Below, piece by piece: positions 31,553 through 41,153 of a stretch of 64,000 nucleotides of DNA. The DNA is from Halorussus rarus (GTDB lineage: Archaea; Halobacteriota; Halobacteria; Halobacteriales; Haladaptataceae). The position numbers and the translations under genes are program-made. The notes under the pieces were generated by a model. It was not told where the DNA came from. It ran no database searches and was given only the letters and a program-made list of their open reading frames with translations. Location: NCBI RefSeq assembly GCF_003369835.1, contig NZ_QPMJ01000004.1, positions 1 to 64,000 of the forward strand, given 5' to 3'. Each line of letters starts with the position of its first letter. The stretch's first letter is position 1.

Positions 31553-32512
31553 ATGGACTACGTCCGACTCGGTTCGACCGGCACCAGGGTCTCGGAGATC
31601 TGCTTCGGCACGTGGCGCTTCGCCAAGGAGTCCGACGGTACCGTCGAGACCGACCGCGGGACCGCCCACGACCTGCTCGACGCCGCGTGGGAGCACGGGG
31701 TCAACTTCATCGACACCGCGAACGTCTACGGCGACCCCAACGGCACGGCCGAGGAGTGGATCGGCGACTGGCTGGCCGACTACGACCGCGAGGACTTCGT
31801 GCTGGCCTCGAAGGTGTACTTCGGGTTCGACGACGGCCCGAACGACCGCGGCCTCTCGCGCAAGCACATCCGCGACCAGATAGACGGCACCCTCGAGCGC
31901 CTCGGAACCGACTACCTCGACGTCTACTACATCCACCGCTGGGACGAGGAGACGCCCATCGAGGAGACCCTCCGGACCCTTAACGACCTGGTGCGCGAGG
32001 GGAAGGTCAACTACCTCGCGGCGAGTTCGATGGCGGCGTGGAAGCTGACCAAGGCGCTGTGGACCAGCGACGTCGAGGGGCTCGAACGCTTCGAGGTCAC
32101 CCAGCCGCGGTTCAACGCCGCGTACCGCGACCCCGTGGCCGACTACCTCGACGTCTGCGCCGACCGGGACCTCGCGGTCTGCCCGTACTCCCCGCTCGAA
32201 GGCGGTTTCTTGACGGGCAAGTACGAGCGCGACGGCGGCGGCCCCGAGGGTTCCCGGGGCGACCTCTACGAGTGGGACGGCCGGTTCGACGACCGCCAGT
32301 GGGCCGTGCTGGACGCGATCCGGGACGTGGCCGACGAGGAGGACGCGACGCCGGCGCAGGTGGCGCTCCGGTGGCTGGCCGACCAGCGCGAGTTCCAGTG
32401 CGTCCCCATCGTCGGCGCCCGGACGGTCGACCAGTTGGAGGAGAACCTCGGTGCCGCCGAGATCTCGCTGTCGGACGACCAGTTCGAGCGCATCCGGGAA
32501 GCCGACGAGTAG
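31553..32512 (+). CDS. Aldo/keto reductase
   Basis: A 319-residue (beta/alpha)8 NADPH-dependent oxidoreductase, YajO/Kv-beta-like. The catalytic tetrad is visible: Asp and Tyr in FIDTANVYGDPNG, Lys in VLASKVYFGF, His in DVYYIHRWDEETP. NADPH-binding residues lie in the C-terminal RWLADQREFQCVPIVGARTVDQLEENLGA. It would reduce aldehydes or ketones in the cytosol. The ATG at 31553 begins the MDYVRLGSTGTRVSEICFG family start. Its end is 50 bases before the UspA gene, which has its own promoter box. The substrate is unknown. Confidence 0.93.
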   Translation: MDYVRLGSTGTRVSEICFGTWRFAKESDGTVETDRGTAHDLLDAAWEHGVNFIDTANVYGDPNGTAEEWIGDWLADYDREDFVLASKVYFGFDDGPNDRGLSRKHIRDQIDGTLERLGTDYLDVYYIHRWDEETPIEETLRTLNDLVREGKVNYLAASSMAAWKLTKALWTSDVEGLERFEVTQPRFNAAYRDPVADYLDVCADRDLAVCPYSPLEGGFLTGKYERDGGGPEGSRGDLYEWDGRFDDRQWAVLDAIRDVADEEDATPAQVALRWLADQREFQCVPIVGARTVDQLEENLGAAEISLSDDQFERIREADE

Positions 32513-32562
32513 GGCCCTCACTTTTAACGCCGGCCTCCGCGAATCCCCCCGTACCTACCGTC

Positions 32563-32994
32563 ATGGCACCGACGCACGTCCTCGTCCCGCTCGACGGGTC
32601 GCCCCTGGCCGACGACGCGCTCGTCCACGCGCTCGACACCTTCGACTGCCGGACGACGGTCCTCAACGTCGTGACGCCCCTCGACGAGTCGATGAGCGAG
32701 GGTGGGCTGCTCGAACCCGGCGAAGACCGCCGCGAGAGCGCCCGCGAGCGTGCCGAGGGGATCGTCGACCGCGCGACGCGCCGCGCCGGGGACGCCGACC
32801 GGAGCGTCGACACCGCTATCGAGACCGGCGACCCCGCCGAGAGAATCATCGAGTACGTCGAGTCCACCGGCGTGGACCACGTGGTCATGGGCGGCCACGG
32901 CGGCGACCGTCACGAACTCACCCGCCGGCTCCTCGGGACGGTGGCCACGAAGGTGGTCGCCGAGACCCCGGTGACGGTGACGGTGGTCCGGTAA
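32563..32994 (+). CDS. Universal stress protein (UspA family)
   Basis: A 143-residue UspA-fold protein. The N-terminus THVLVPLDGSPLADDALVHAL is typical. The nucleotide-binding C-terminal motif reads VVMGGHGGDRHELTRRLLGTVATKVVAETPVTVTVV and fits the ATP-binding Usp subgroup. These cytosolic dimers are tied to stress survival in haloarchaea; a specific trigger is not known. The ATG at 32563 follows a TTTTAACG box (32521-32528). It is convergent with the phosphate transporter gene (43-base gap). Confidence 0.93.
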   Translation: MAPTHVLVPLDGSPLADDALVHALDTFDCRTTVLNVVTPLDESMSEGGLLEPGEDRRESARERAEGIVDRATRRAGDADRSVDTAIETGDPAERIIEYVESTGVDHVVMGGHGGDRHELTRRLLGTVATKVVAETPVTVTVVR

Positions 32995-33037
32995 GCCACC
33001 CCGGTCTCCCGGCGAGTCCGTCGGTTCCGGAACGGGG

Positions 33038-34243
33038 CTACGCGCCGAGCGCCATCGCGAGCGCCCGGTACAGCCCGAACCCGACCGCGACCGACGAGAC
33101 CAGCGTCACGACCCAGAACGTCAGCGTCACCCCTATCTTCCGCCGGGAGACGCCGGCCGACCCGCCCGCGAGGCCGCCGCCGATGACCCCCGAGATGATG
33201 ATGTTGTTGAACGAGATGGGGATGCCGAGCGCGATGGCGAGCTGGGCGATGACGAAGCCGGGCACGAGCGCCGCGATGGAGCGCCGGATGCCGAGCTGGG
33301 CGTACTCCCGCGAGGTGGCCTGGAGGAGCCGGGGCGCGCCCATCCACGCGCCGGCGAGGATGCCCGTCGCGCCCAGCGCCAGCAGGACGACGCCCGGCAG
33401 GCCGAGCTCCGCCCGGTAGAGGTTCTCCAGCGGCCCGGTCGCCAGCCCGACCTGGCTCCCGCCGCTGGAGAACGCGACGACGCTCCCGAGCGCCACAAGG
33501 AACGTCTTGATACCCCGATCCACCGAGACCTGGGTCCGCCGCCGGATGAACTGGAAGCTCACGGCGGCGAGGAGGAGCGTCGCCGCCGCGGCGACGACCT
33601 CCACGCCCCCGACGGTCGGGCCACCCAGCCGACTCGCCGCGAACCCGGCGAGCGACCCCTGCTCCTCGCCTGGGGGCGCGGGGATGATGCTCAACTGGAC
33701 GTTCGCCACGATTCCGCCGACGAGCGCCGCGAGCAGGGGGACGCCCACCGTCTCGGGGATGTCCTCGCGCCGGAGAATCGTCGCGGTGAGGTAGGCCAGC
33801 CCGCCCGAGACCGGCGGTACCAGCACCCAGAAGGTCGCTATGCGCCGGTAGGTGTCGAACGCGGCGGTCCCGCCGAGTGAGAGCCCCACGCCCACCATCG
33901 CGCCGGTCGTGGCGAACGCTGCCGGGACGGGATAGCCGGTGTAGACGCCGAACGCCATGAACGCGGTGGCGGTCAACAGGCCCGCCGTCGCCGCCAGCGA
34001 GGTGATGGCGACGCCGTTCACCAGCCCCGCGCCGACCGTCTCGGAGATGCTCCCGCCCTGGGTCAGCGCGCCCAGCGCGGCGAGGATGCCGATGAGGAAC
34101 GCCGCGCGCATCGTCGAGATGGCGTTCGCGCCGATGGCGGGAGCGAACGGCGGCGAGTTGCTGTTCGCGCCGAGCGCCCACGCCGTCAGCAGGCCGGTGA
34201 CGGTCGCCAGCGCCACCAGTATCCAGAACACCAGTCCCGTCAC
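33038..34243 (-). CDS. PiT family inorganic phosphate transporter
   Basis: A 401-residue low-affinity phosphate:cation symporter. About 10-12 helices are seen. The two inverted PiT repeats carry WALGANSNSPPFAPAIGANAIST near the N-terminus and ALGSVVAFSSGGSQVG plus IAQLAIALGIPISFNNIIISGVIGGGLAGG near the C-terminus, matching the family Pfam pattern. The first repeat's GAND core is changed to GANSNS. The ATG at 34243 begins the first helix. It is divergent from the MFS gene; no PhoU-like DUF47 partner is adjacent. It could also carry sulfate, which some PiT relatives do. Confidence 0.9.
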   Translation of the reverse strand: MTGLVFWILVALATVTGLLTAWALGANSNSPPFAPAIGANAISTMRAAFLIGILAALGALTQGGSISETVGAGLVNGVAITSLAATAGLLTATAFMAFGVYTGYPVPAAFATTGAMVGVGLSLGGTAAFDTYRRIATFWVLVPPVSGGLAYLTATILRREDIPETVGVPLLAALVGGIVANVQLSIIPAPPGEEQGSLAGFAASRLGGPTVGGVEVVAAAATLLLAAVSFQFIRRRTQVSVDRGIKTFLVALGSVVAFSSGGSQVGLATGPLENLYRAELGLPGVVLLALGATGILAGAWMGAPRLLQATSREYAQLGIRRSIAALVPGFVIAQLAIALGIPISFNNIIISGVIGGGLAGGSAGVSRRKIGVTLTFWVVTLVSSVAVGFGLYRALAMALGA

Positions 34244-34437
34244 CGTCGCGTCAGCGCTCCGGGTCGGTGGTGACCGCGGCGTCTCGCTGTCTGGCCCATC
34301 GTCGGGTCCTCTCGCCCGCTCGGTTAATAAGCGTTCTCGAAGTGAGGGGACGCGGGACGATTCTCCCGGAGTTCACTCCCGACTCGACAACGGACCCTCG
34401 CGGGACTCCGTCCCGTCGCCTGCCGCCACGGACGGAA

Positions 34438-34466
34438 CTTTATACCGGCCCCGAGAATTGCGCGCC
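34438..34466 (+). promoter_or_regulatory. Leaderless promoter of the MFS gene
   Basis: A CTTTATACC box at about 34438-34446 lies 25-27 bases before the GTG at 34467. The spacing supports that GTG as the true start. Confidence 0.5.
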
Positions 34467-35666
34467 GTGACCGACGACAAACGTCGCGCTCCCCGCCGAG
34501 GGACGGTCGGCCTCGTCGCCGGGCTCTTCGCGCTCTCGGCCGCGGCGGCCGCCTACGAGATAGCGCCGGCCAGCGTCCTGCCCCTCGTTCGGTCGTCGCT
34601 CGACGTGGGCCCGACCCTGGCGGGGTGGCTCGTGAGCGTGATGTACCTCACCGCGGTCGTCGCCAGCGTCCCGGTCGGGGTCGCGCTCGACCGAGTGCGG
34701 GTGCGCCGGGCCGTCGCGGTCGCGGCGGTCGCGCTGCTGGTCGCGGGCGCGTGGGGCTGGGTCGCCGCCACGGCGGGCGCCTACTGGTGGCTGTTTGCCT
34801 CGCGCATCCTGGGCGGGTTCGCCTACGTGGTGGTGTGGAACGCCGGCGCGAACCTGGTCGGGCAGGCGGTAGGACCGGAGATCCGGGCGACCGCCGTTGG
34901 CGTGTTCACCGCCAGCGCGCCGGTCGGGTTCGCGCTCGGCCAGTTCGGCAGCCCGCTGCTGGCCGACCGGTTCGGCTGGCCGGCCGCGCTCCCGGTGTTC
35001 GCAGCCATCGCGGTGGTCGGGGTCGGCGTCTTCCTGGGCTCGACCCGCGGCCGGCGCCTCGCGGTCGCGGCCGACACCCCCGACCGCGGGCAGGTCCTGA
35101 CCCTGTTCGCCAACCGCGGCGCGTGGACGCTCTACGCGCTGTGCTTCCTCGCGTTCTCGCTGTACCTGTTCCTCAACTCCTGGCTTCCGAGCTACCTGAC
35201 CGGGCGGCTGGACGTCTCGCTCGCGGTGAGCGGCCTGCTGACCGCGGTGTTCCCGGCGGTCGGCGCCCTCTCCCGGACGGGCAGCGGATTCGTCTCCGAC
35301 CGGCTGTTCGGCGGGCGGCGCCGGCCGGTCGTCCTGCTGGCGTTCGTCGTGGCGGTGCCCGCCGTGACGGGGTTCACAGTCGTCTCAGGGGTCATCGGGG
35401 CGGTCGCGCTGCTGGTCGTGGCGGGGTTCGCGGTCCAGATCACCATCGGGCTGCTCTACACCTACGTCCCCGAGGTGGTCGCGCCGGCGGTCCGGACCAC
35501 GGCCATCTCGATGCTGACCAGCGTCGGCCTGTTCGGCGCGTTCGCGGCGCCCATCGCGGCCGGGGCGGTCATCGACCGGGCGGGCTACCGGCCGGCGTTC
35601 CTGCTCGCGGCCGTCGTCGCGGCGGTCGGCGCCGCGCTCGCGTGGTACGCGCCCGACAGCGGGTGA
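34467..35666 (+). CDS. MFS transporter
   Basis: A 399-residue major facilitator superfamily protein with about 12 helices. The loop 2-3 motif is [18 protein letters not shown] and the second-half counterpart is [18 protein letters not shown]. It likely exchanges a small solute or drug for a proton in the cell membrane. The GTG at 34467 is preferred because a TATA box is spaced correctly and the first helix begins soon after. It is divergent from PiT and ends 112 bases before EF-1A. The substrate is not defined; it resembles CynX/NimT-like or drug permeases only loosely. Confidence 0.87.
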   Translation: MTDDKRRAPRRGTVGLVAGLFALSAAAAAYEIAPASVLPLVRSSLDVGPTLAGWLVSVMYLTAVVASVPVGVALDRVRVRRAVAVAAVALLVAGAWGWVAATAGAYWWLFASRILGGFAYVVVWNAGANLVGQAVGPEIRATAVGVFTASAPVGFALGQFGSPLLADRFGWPAALPVFAAIAVVGVGVFLGSTRGRRLAVAADTPDRGQVLTLFANRGAWTLYALCFLAFSLYLFLNSWLPSYLTGRLDVSLAVSGLLTAVFPAVGALSRTGSGFVSDRLFGGRRRPVVLLAFVVAVPAVTGFTVVSGVIGAVALLVVAGFAVQITIGLLYTYVPEVVAPAVRTTAISMLTSVGLFGAFAAPIAAGAVIDRAGYRPAFLLAAVVAAVGAALAWYAPDSG

Positions 35667-35778
35667 GTCACGAGCCGACCGACCGCGTGACCCGCCTCCT
35701 CCATCCGAGGCGGCTCCGCCGTCGACAGCTATTTTGTCCTCGCGTCCCGACTACTTCACCTGCACGGTGGGGGATACC

Positions 35779-37047
35779 ATGGCAGACAAACCGCATCAGA
35801 ACCTGGCCATCATCGGCCACGTCGACCACGGGAAGAGCACGCTGGTCGGGCGACTCCTCTACGAGACGGGGAGCGTCCCGGACCACGTCATCGAACAGCA
35901 CAAGGAGGAGGCCGAGGAGAAGGGCAAGGGCGGCTTCGAGTTCGCGTACGTGATGGACAACCTCGCGGAGGAGCGCGAGCGCGGTGTCACCATCGACATC
36001 GCCCATCAGGAGTTCGAGACCGACACCTACTACTTCACCATCGTGGACACGCCCGGCCACCGCGACTTCGTGAAGAACATGATCACGGGCGCCTCCCAGG
36101 CCGACAACGCCGTCCTGGTCGTCGCCGCGGACGACGGCGTCGCGCCACAGACCCAGGAGCACGTCTTCCTGGCCCGCACGCTCGGCATCAACGAGCTCAT
36201 CGTCGCGGTCAACAAGATGGACGCAGTCGACTACGACGAGAACCGGTACAAGGAGGTCGTCGCCGAGGTCAAGGACCTGCTCGACCAGGTCCAGTTCGAC
36301 ACCGCCGACGCGAGCTTCATCCCGATGTCGGCGCTGGAGGGCGACAACGTCGTCGAGCGCAGCGGGAACATGGACTGGTACGACGGCGAACTCGTGCTCG
36401 AAGCGCTCAACGAACTCCAGGAGCCCGAACCGCCGACCGACGCGCCGCTCCGGCTGCCGATCCAGGACGTCTACACCATCTCGGGCATCGGCACGGTGCC
36501 CGTGGGGCGCGTCGAGACGGGGATGCTGAACACCGGCGACAACGTCAGCTTCCAGCCCAGCGACGTGGGCGGCGAAGTGAAGACCATCGAGATGCACCAC
36601 GAGGAGGTCCCGGAGGCGGGTCCGGGCGACAACGTCGGGTTCAACGTCCGGGGCATCGGCAAGGACGACATCCACCGCGGCGACGTCTGCGGCCCCGCGG
36701 ACGACCCGCCGAGCGTCGCCGAGACGTTCACCGCCCAGATCGTCGTGATGCAGCACCCGAGCGTCATCACCGACGGCTACACGCCGGTCTTCCACGCCCA
36801 CACGGCGCAGGTCGCCTGCACGCTGGAGTCCATCGACCAGAAGATCGACGCCTCGTCCGGTGAGGTCGAGGAGGAGGACCCCGACTTCATCCAGTCGGGC
36901 GACGCCGCGGTCATCACGGTCCGGCCCCAGAAGCCCCTGAGCATCGAACCGTCCAGCGAGATCCCCGAGCTCGGGAGCTTCGCCATCCGCGACATGGGCC
37001 AGACCATCGCGGCCGGGCGCGTGCTGGAGGTCAACGAGCGCTCGTAA
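35779..37047 (+). CDS. tuf: Translation elongation factor EF-1A
   Basis: A 422-residue archaeal EF-1 alpha, the GTPase that brings aminoacyl-tRNA to the ribosome. G1 is GHVDHGKST (13-21), G2 is ERGVTIDI, G3 is DTPGH, G4 is NKMD; domains 2 and 3 follow ([25 protein letters not shown], then [32 protein letters not shown]). The ATG at 35779 follows a GGTGGGGGAT Shine-Dalgarno-like stretch. In most haloarchaea rpsJ (S10) follows this gene; here the next gene is a small acidic DUF5786-like protein. G3 has Thr (DTPGH) where many haloarchaeal copies have Cys. It may be the main or an extra copy. Confidence 0.96.
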   Translation: MADKPHQNLAIIGHVDHGKSTLVGRLLYETGSVPDHVIEQHKEEAEEKGKGGFEFAYVMDNLAEERERGVTIDIAHQEFETDTYYFTIVDTPGHRDFVKNMITGASQADNAVLVVAADDGVAPQTQEHVFLARTLGINELIVAVNKMDAVDYDENRYKEVVAEVKDLLDQVQFDTADASFIPMSALEGDNVVERSGNMDWYDGELVLEALNELQEPEPPTDAPLRLPIQDVYTISGIGTVPVGRVETGMLNTGDNVSFQPSDVGGEVKTIEMHHEEVPEAGPGDNVGFNVRGIGKDDIHRGDVCGPADDPPSVAETFTAQIVVMQHPSVITDGYTPVFHAHTAQVACTLESIDQKIDASSGEVEEEDPDFIQSGDAAVITVRPQKPLSIEPSSEIPELGSFAIRDMGQTIAAGRVLEVNERS

Positions 37048-37114
37048 GCGATTCGGCCGAGTCCGGCGAGGAGCTTCGGCGGTCACCCGCGAGGGGCCCG
37101 CCGGACACCGACCG

Positions 37115-37145
37115 ATTTTACTATCCGCAGCCCCTCGCGTTAGAC
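37115..37145 (+). promoter_or_regulatory. Promoter of the DUF5786-like gene
   Basis: TTTTACTAT at about 37115-37123 lies about 25-30 bases before the ATG at 37146. Confidence 0.4.
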
Positions 37146-37337
37146 ATGGGTTTTGGTAGCTACGACGAATCCGAACAACAGGACCAGGAAAGCGACTTCG
37201 ACGAGGACGACGGGGTCACCGTCCACGAGCACGTTCACGAGGGGGAGGTGTCGTTCGACTCCGAGGCGTCTCAGGACGAACTTCTGGACCAGTTGGACGA
37301 GATCAAGAGCAACGCCGAGGAAGACGACGAGGAGTAG
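37146..37337 (+). CDS. Small acidic haloarchaeal protein, DUF5786-like
   Basis: A 63-residue, strongly acidic protein starting MGFGSYDESEQQDQESDF and ending in DELLDQLDEIKSNAEEDDEE. The start and the C-terminal helix fit a small protein family (DUF5786) present across haloarchaea. It has no membrane segment or catalytic motif. Its own promoter box precedes it, so it is probably not simply an EF-1A read-through product, though it is close (98 bases). Function is unknown. About 220 bases of non-coding DNA follow before the next gene. Confidence 0.75.
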   Translation: MGFGSYDESEQQDQESDFDEDDGVTVHEHVHEGEVSFDSEASQDELLDQLDEIKSNAEEDDEE

Positions 37338-37558
37338 CGCTCCCCGTCGGTGGGGGATTCGGAACTCGGTTCTTCGAGGCCTCGACTCTTTGTCTGCCGG
37401 CCGCGGTGACTCCAAGCCCGAAACAGGGAGTATTGACGCCGGACACGAGAGTGCGCGGAGAAGAGGTCGGGGACGGTCGCACCCCGCGACGAACGCCGAG
37501 ACGCCGTCCCCGCGGTGAACCGCGTTCGTTTTAACGCCCTCCGCCCTACTCGCCCGGC

Positions 37559-38377
37559 GTGAAGAACGTCACGGACAGAACCAGCAACCCCTTCGGGATG
37601 CGACCGCCCTGCCCCGAGGAGTCTGGGGAGTCGGGCGAGACGGCCGGCCGCAGCGCCGTCTTCGGCTACGGCGACGCCAACGCCGACTTCCACGTCGTGG
37701 GCGACCACCCGGGCGTCCACGGCGGCCGCGACACCGGGGTCCCGTTCACCGGGAGTTCGGCGGGCCAGCGCCTCCAGGCGGTGCTCCACGAGGTGGGCCT
37801 GCTCGCGGACCCCTACAGCGACGAACCCGAGGCCGCGGACCTGTTCCTGAGCTACCGGTACATGTGCTGTCTCCCCGAGGGCCGCGAGCCGACCGAGCGG
37901 GAGTACGACGACCTCGAACCGTTCTTCGACGCCGAGTTGCGGGCCATCGCCGCCCACGTCCTGCTGCCGGTGGGCGAGCGCGCGACCCGACACGTCCTGC
38001 GGACCTACGCCGCCCGCGAGGCACTGCTGGCGCCGGAGGGCGGCGCGAGGCGCGGCGAGCCCGCGGCGAGCGGAGAGGCGGCCAACGGCGGCGTCGCGAG
38101 CGGCGAGACGCCGACCGACGAGGCGGCGTCCGGCAACGACGCGGCGGACGCCGAATCGGCCGACGGTGGTCCCGGCGATAGGATGGCCGACCTCCACGCC
38201 GACCACCTGCCGGGCCGGGGATTCCTGGTCGTTCCGGTCCGCGAACCCGCCGAGTGGGACGACGGCGACGCCGAGCGACTGGCCGCCTCGCTGGCCGACC
38301 TGCTGGCGAGCGACTACCGCCAGACCGCCGACCTCGGGCGGTTCCTCGCCGAGCACGACACCTACGAGGTCCGGTAG
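37559..38377 (+). CDS. Uracil-DNA glycosylase superfamily protein
   Basis: A 272-residue protein with a UDG-like fold. VVGDHPGVHGGRDTGVPFTGSSAGQRLQAVLHEVGL is the family's active-site and loop region, and YRYMCCLPEGREPTEREYDDLEPFFDAELRAIAAHVLLPVG follows as in family-4/5-like enzymes. A low-complexity insertion (residues about 160-205) interrupts the C-terminal half before RGFLVVPVREPAEW. The Fe-S Cys set of family 4 is not clearly complete, so activity on uracil is uncertain. The GTG at 37559 is supported by a GTTTTAACG box about 25 bases upstream. The probable role is base excision repair or a diverged relative. Confidence 0.78.
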   Translation: MKNVTDRTSNPFGMRPPCPEESGESGETAGRSAVFGYGDANADFHVVGDHPGVHGGRDTGVPFTGSSAGQRLQAVLHEVGLLADPYSDEPEAADLFLSYRYMCCLPEGREPTEREYDDLEPFFDAELRAIAAHVLLPVGERATRHVLRTYAAREALLAPEGGARRGEPAASGEAANGGVASGETPTDEAASGNDAADAESADGGPGDRMADLHADHLPGRGFLVVPVREPAEWDDGDAERLAASLADLLASDYRQTADLGRFLAEHDTYEVR

Positions 38378-38469
38378 TAATCGGGGGCGGAGCGGGTGTT
38401 CGGCGGCATCAGTGCCGGCGGCACGCACGCTTTTCTCCCCGGCCGCCGAACCCCGTTCCGGGGACCACA

Positions 38470-38877
38470 ATGAGCGTCACTCAGATAGAATCCATCGTCG
38501 AGCGACTCCAGCGGAGCGCGAACGTCCGGTCGGTGTTCGGCGACCCGATAGAGCGCGGCGAGAAGACGGTCGTCCCGGTCGCCCGCGTCGCGTTCGGCTT
38601 CGGCGGCGGATACGGGAGCGGTGGCGAATCCGACGACGGGTCGAACCGCCGGGGGGCCGGCGGAGACGCGTCCACCGCTTCCGAGAATCCGACGGCCGAG
38701 CCGCGGGGCGCGGGCGGCGGTGGCGGCGCGGCGGCCGCGCCGGTCGGCGCGCTCGAGATCACCGACGACGGAACGCGCTTCGTCAGGTTCGGCGAGCGCC
38801 GGCGGTCGCTCGGGCTGCTGGGCGCCGGGTTCGCGGCCGGACTGCTGGTCGGTCGGCGGATCGGTGGCGGGGAGTGA
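38470..38877 (+). CDS. GerW/YtfJ-like family protein
   Basis: A 135-residue protein. IESIVERLQRSANVRSVFGDPIERGEKTVVPVARVAFGFGGGYG matches the N-terminal core of the GerW (sporulation protein YtfJ) family, found widely outside spore formers. A low-complexity Gly/Ser/Ala linker (about 50-90) leads to VGALEITDDGTRFVRFG and a C-terminal hydrophobic helix (LLGAGFAAGLLVGRRIGGG) that may anchor it to the membrane. Its role in archaea is unknown. The ATG at 38470 begins the conserved block. It is convergent with the small membrane protein at 38890. Confidence 0.82.
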   Translation: MSVTQIESIVERLQRSANVRSVFGDPIERGEKTVVPVARVAFGFGGGYGSGGESDDGSNRRGAGGDASTASENPTAEPRGAGGGGGAAAAPVGALEITDDGTRFVRFGERRRSLGLLGAGFAAGLLVGRRIGGGE

Positions 38878-38889
38878 ATCGGGTCGCCG

Positions 38890-39069
38890 TTACGCCGTCT
38901 CGTCGTAGGTCCGACCGCCGGGAACGAGGACGTCGAAGAAGCCCCGGAAGATGCCGACGACGAGGTCGAGGACGAGCGGGACCAGCGGGACGACGACGAG
39001 CAGCGCGACCACCGCGCCGACGGCTACCGCCGCGACTTCGAGCGCGGACGTGGGCTTCGGGACGGCCAT
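38890..39069 (-). CDS. Small membrane protein, hypothetical
   Basis: A 59-residue protein from the ATG at 39069 (MAVPKPTSALEVAAVAVGAVV...). One long hydrophobic stretch spans about residues 12-38 (AVAVGAVVALLVVVPLVPLVLDLVVGIF). Upstream in-frame starts add a non-membrane N-terminus without support. The amphipathic C-terminal half includes FRGFFDVLVPGG. It has no known family and no operon context: it is convergent with the GerW-like gene and divergent from the DUF892-like gene. Confidence 0.5.
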   Translation of the reverse strand: MAVPKPTSALEVAAVAVGAVVALLVVVPLVPLVLDLVVGIFRGFFDVLVPGGRTYDETA

Positions 39070-39163
39070 GGCTCCGCTAACGGCGGCATCCGTGAAAACG
39101 CTGACGTCGGAGCGCCGGGCCGCAACAACAGCTAAGGACGTGTGCGGGCTAAACGGTAGGACC

Positions 39164-39667
39164 ATGGCACTCGACACGGCCGAGGACCTGTTCGAGTACG
39201 AACTCCGGGGCGTCTACTACGCCGAAACGCAACTGGTCGACATGCTCGACGAGCTCCAGACGAGCGCGACCGAGGCCGACTTGGTGGACGGGTTCGCCAG
39301 CCACCGGGACGAGACCCGCGAGCACGTCGAGCGGCTCGAGCGCGTCTTCGCCCTGCTGGACATGGAGTCGCGCGGGCGGACCGTGCCGACGGTCGACGCG
39401 CTGCTGGAGGAGAAGCGCGAGGCCGACGCCGAATCGAACGACGAGGCGGTCCAGAACGCCCTCTACAACCACGTCGGCAGGAAGGCCGAGCGGCTCGAAC
39501 TCACGGCGTACGAGGGGCTGCTCGCGCTTGCGGACGCGCTCGACGTCGACGGAGAGGCGGTCGACCTGCTGGCGCAGAACCGCGACGAGGACCGGGACGC
39601 GCTCGACGAACTGGAGTCGGTCTCCGAGGGCGGCGAGTTCGAGTCGTTCGTCGACCGACTGCTCTGA
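39164..39667 (+). CDS. DUF892/YciE-like ferritin-fold protein
   Basis: A 167-residue helical-bundle protein matching the YciE/YciF (DUF892) pattern: AEDLFEYELRGVYYAETQLVDMLDELQTSATEADLVDGFASHRDETREHVERLERVFALL, then a second bundle half with LYNHVGRKAERLELTAYEGLLALADAL. These proteins carry Glu and His ligands like those of ferritin-like folds and are stress-associated. The ATG at 39164 follows a CTAAGGAC-type box. Metal binding in this member is not proven by sequence alone. It is convergent with the zinc-ribbon gene (62-base gap). Confidence 0.85.
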   Translation: MALDTAEDLFEYELRGVYYAETQLVDMLDELQTSATEADLVDGFASHRDETREHVERLERVFALLDMESRGRTVPTVDALLEEKREADAESNDEAVQNALYNHVGRKAERLELTAYEGLLALADALDVDGEAVDLLAQNRDEDRDALDELESVSEGGEFESFVDRLL

Positions 39668-39729
39668 GCGTCGGCGTGAGACCCACTGCACCGGGAACCG
39701 GCGGCGAACAGCGTCGAGAAGGAGAGCGC

Positions 39730-39984
39730 CTACGAGTCGTCGCCGAACTCCGAGCCGCAGTGCCCGCAGGCCATGCTGTCGGAGGGCAGCGCGCGCTGCG
39801 GCGTGACGAGCCCGCAGTCGTCGCAGATGCCGAAGAGTCGTCTGTCCGGGGCGATGCCGCTGACGAACTCCATCCGCACCCACGCGTCGGAGTTCGTCTC
39901 GTCGTATATCTCGACCCCGCCGTCGGTCCGCTTCCAGTTGACCGGGTCGGCGTCCTGCTCCCGTCGCTCCAGTCGTTCGCTCAT
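39730..39984 (-). CDS. Haloarchaeal zinc-ribbon protein
   Basis: An 84-residue protein. The N-terminal half (NWKRTDGGVEIYDETNSDAWVRMEFVSGIAPDRRLFG) is a small beta domain; the C-terminal half has CDDCG and CGHCG, a four-Cys zinc ribbon separated by about 20 residues. Such proteins are frequent in haloarchaea; this one has no assigned role. The ATG is at 39984. It is divergent from the MBL gene. It may be a nucleic-acid or protein-binding adaptor, but this is not shown by sequence. Confidence 0.68.
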   Translation of the reverse strand: MSERLERREQDADPVNWKRTDGGVEIYDETNSDAWVRMEFVSGIAPDRRLFGICDDCGLVTPQRALPSDSMACGHCGSEFGDDS

Positions 39985-40129
39985 CGCGTACTCGTATCGC
40001 GGACGGTATCTATCATAAACGTTCCGTATGAATATTTACTACTGGTGTACTCAAACGCCTCTCACCGGGCGAAGCCGGAGCGAGCGCCCAGAGAGAAAAC
40101 GACTTACCGGTCACGGGCCGAGTACGAAC

Positions 40130-41152
40130 GTGAAACGGATTCAGCTCGGGAACAACGTCTTCGAGGGTCGAAACGACGTGTACGTGTTCGACGACGCGGG
40201 GCCCACGACGCTCGTGGACACCGGCGTCGCCACCGACGGCGTCCGCGACGAACTCCGCGACGGGCTCGCTGAGCACGGCCTCTCGTTCGAGGACGTGGAC
40301 CAGATCCTGCTGACGCACTGGCACCACGACCACTCGGGCCTGGCGGGCGAGATCCAGGCCGAGAGCGGCGCGACGGTCCGGGTCCACGAGGCCGACGCGC
40401 CGATGGTCACCGACGAGGGGATGAACCACGAAGCAGAGATCGCGGAGCGGGACCTGTTCGAGGAGTGGGGCGTCCCCGACGAGAAGGCCGAGGAACTGCT
40501 CGACTTCCTCGCGATCCACGAGGAGATACAGGGCCGATCGCCCGAGGTCGAGACGTTCGCCGACGGCGCGACCTTCGACGCCAGCGACGTGGAGCTCGAA
40601 GCCGTCCACCTGCCGGGCCACGCAGACGGACTGACCGGGTTCGAATTTGCCGGTGAAGACGGCCGGGAGTTGCTCGCGGGCGACGCGCTCCTGCCGAAGT
40701 ACACTCCCAACGTCGGCGGCGCCGACCCCCGCGTCGAGGACCCGCTGGCCGCCTACCTCGACTCGCTCGACCGGATCGTCGAGGGCGACTACGCCCGCGC
40801 GTGGCCCGGCCACCGCGACCCCATCGACGACCCCGCGGGTCGGGCGCACGAGATCGCGACTCACCACCGCGAGCGGACCGAGCGCGTGCTCTCGGTGCTC
40901 GACGAGCGCGGCGAGGCCGACGCGTGGACCGTCAGCGCGGACCTGTTCGGCGAGCTGTCGAACATCCACATCATGCACGGGCCGGGCGAGGCGTGGGCGC
41001 ACCTCGACCACCTCGACCGCCGCGGCGTCGTCGACCGGACCGAGGCGGGGTACGCCCTCGTCGAAGAGGACCCCGATCTGGACGCGCTGTTCGGGAGCAG
41101 TCCCGCCGGCGCCGCCGACTCGCCCGAGGCCGGCGCGTCCGGAGGGAACTGA
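40130..41152 (+). CDS. MBL-fold metallohydrolase with C-terminal winged helix
   Basis: A 340-residue metallo-beta-lactamase fold enzyme. The zinc motif is [14 protein letters not shown] (about residues 65-75). Further His/Asp ligands lie in [10 protein letters not shown] and [10 protein letters not shown], then [12 protein letters not shown]. The region after about residue 240 ([25 protein letters not shown]...[17 protein letters not shown]) is a winged helix of the type seen in LACTB2-like members. It may be a hydroxyacyl-thioester hydrolase or RNA endonuclease. The GTG at 40130 fits an AACGACTTACC box at about 40098-40108. The next gene begins 1 base after the stop, so they form an operon. 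Confidence 0.9.
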   Translation: MKRIQLGNNVFEGRNDVYVFDDAGPTTLVDTGVATDGVRDELRDGLAEHGLSFEDVDQILLTHWHHDHSGLAGEIQAESGATVRVHEADAPMVTDEGMNHEAEIAERDLFEEWGVPDEKAEELLDFLAIHEEIQGRSPEVETFADGATFDASDVELEAVHLPGHADGLTGFEFAGEDGRELLAGDALLPKYTPNVGGADPRVEDPLAAYLDSLDRIVEGDYARAWPGHRDPIDDPAGRAHEIATHHRERTERVLSVLDERGEADAWTVSADLFGELSNIHIMHGPGEAWAHLDHLDRRGVVDRTEAGYALVEEDPDLDALFGSSPAGAADSPEAGASGGN

Positions 41153-41153
41153 C

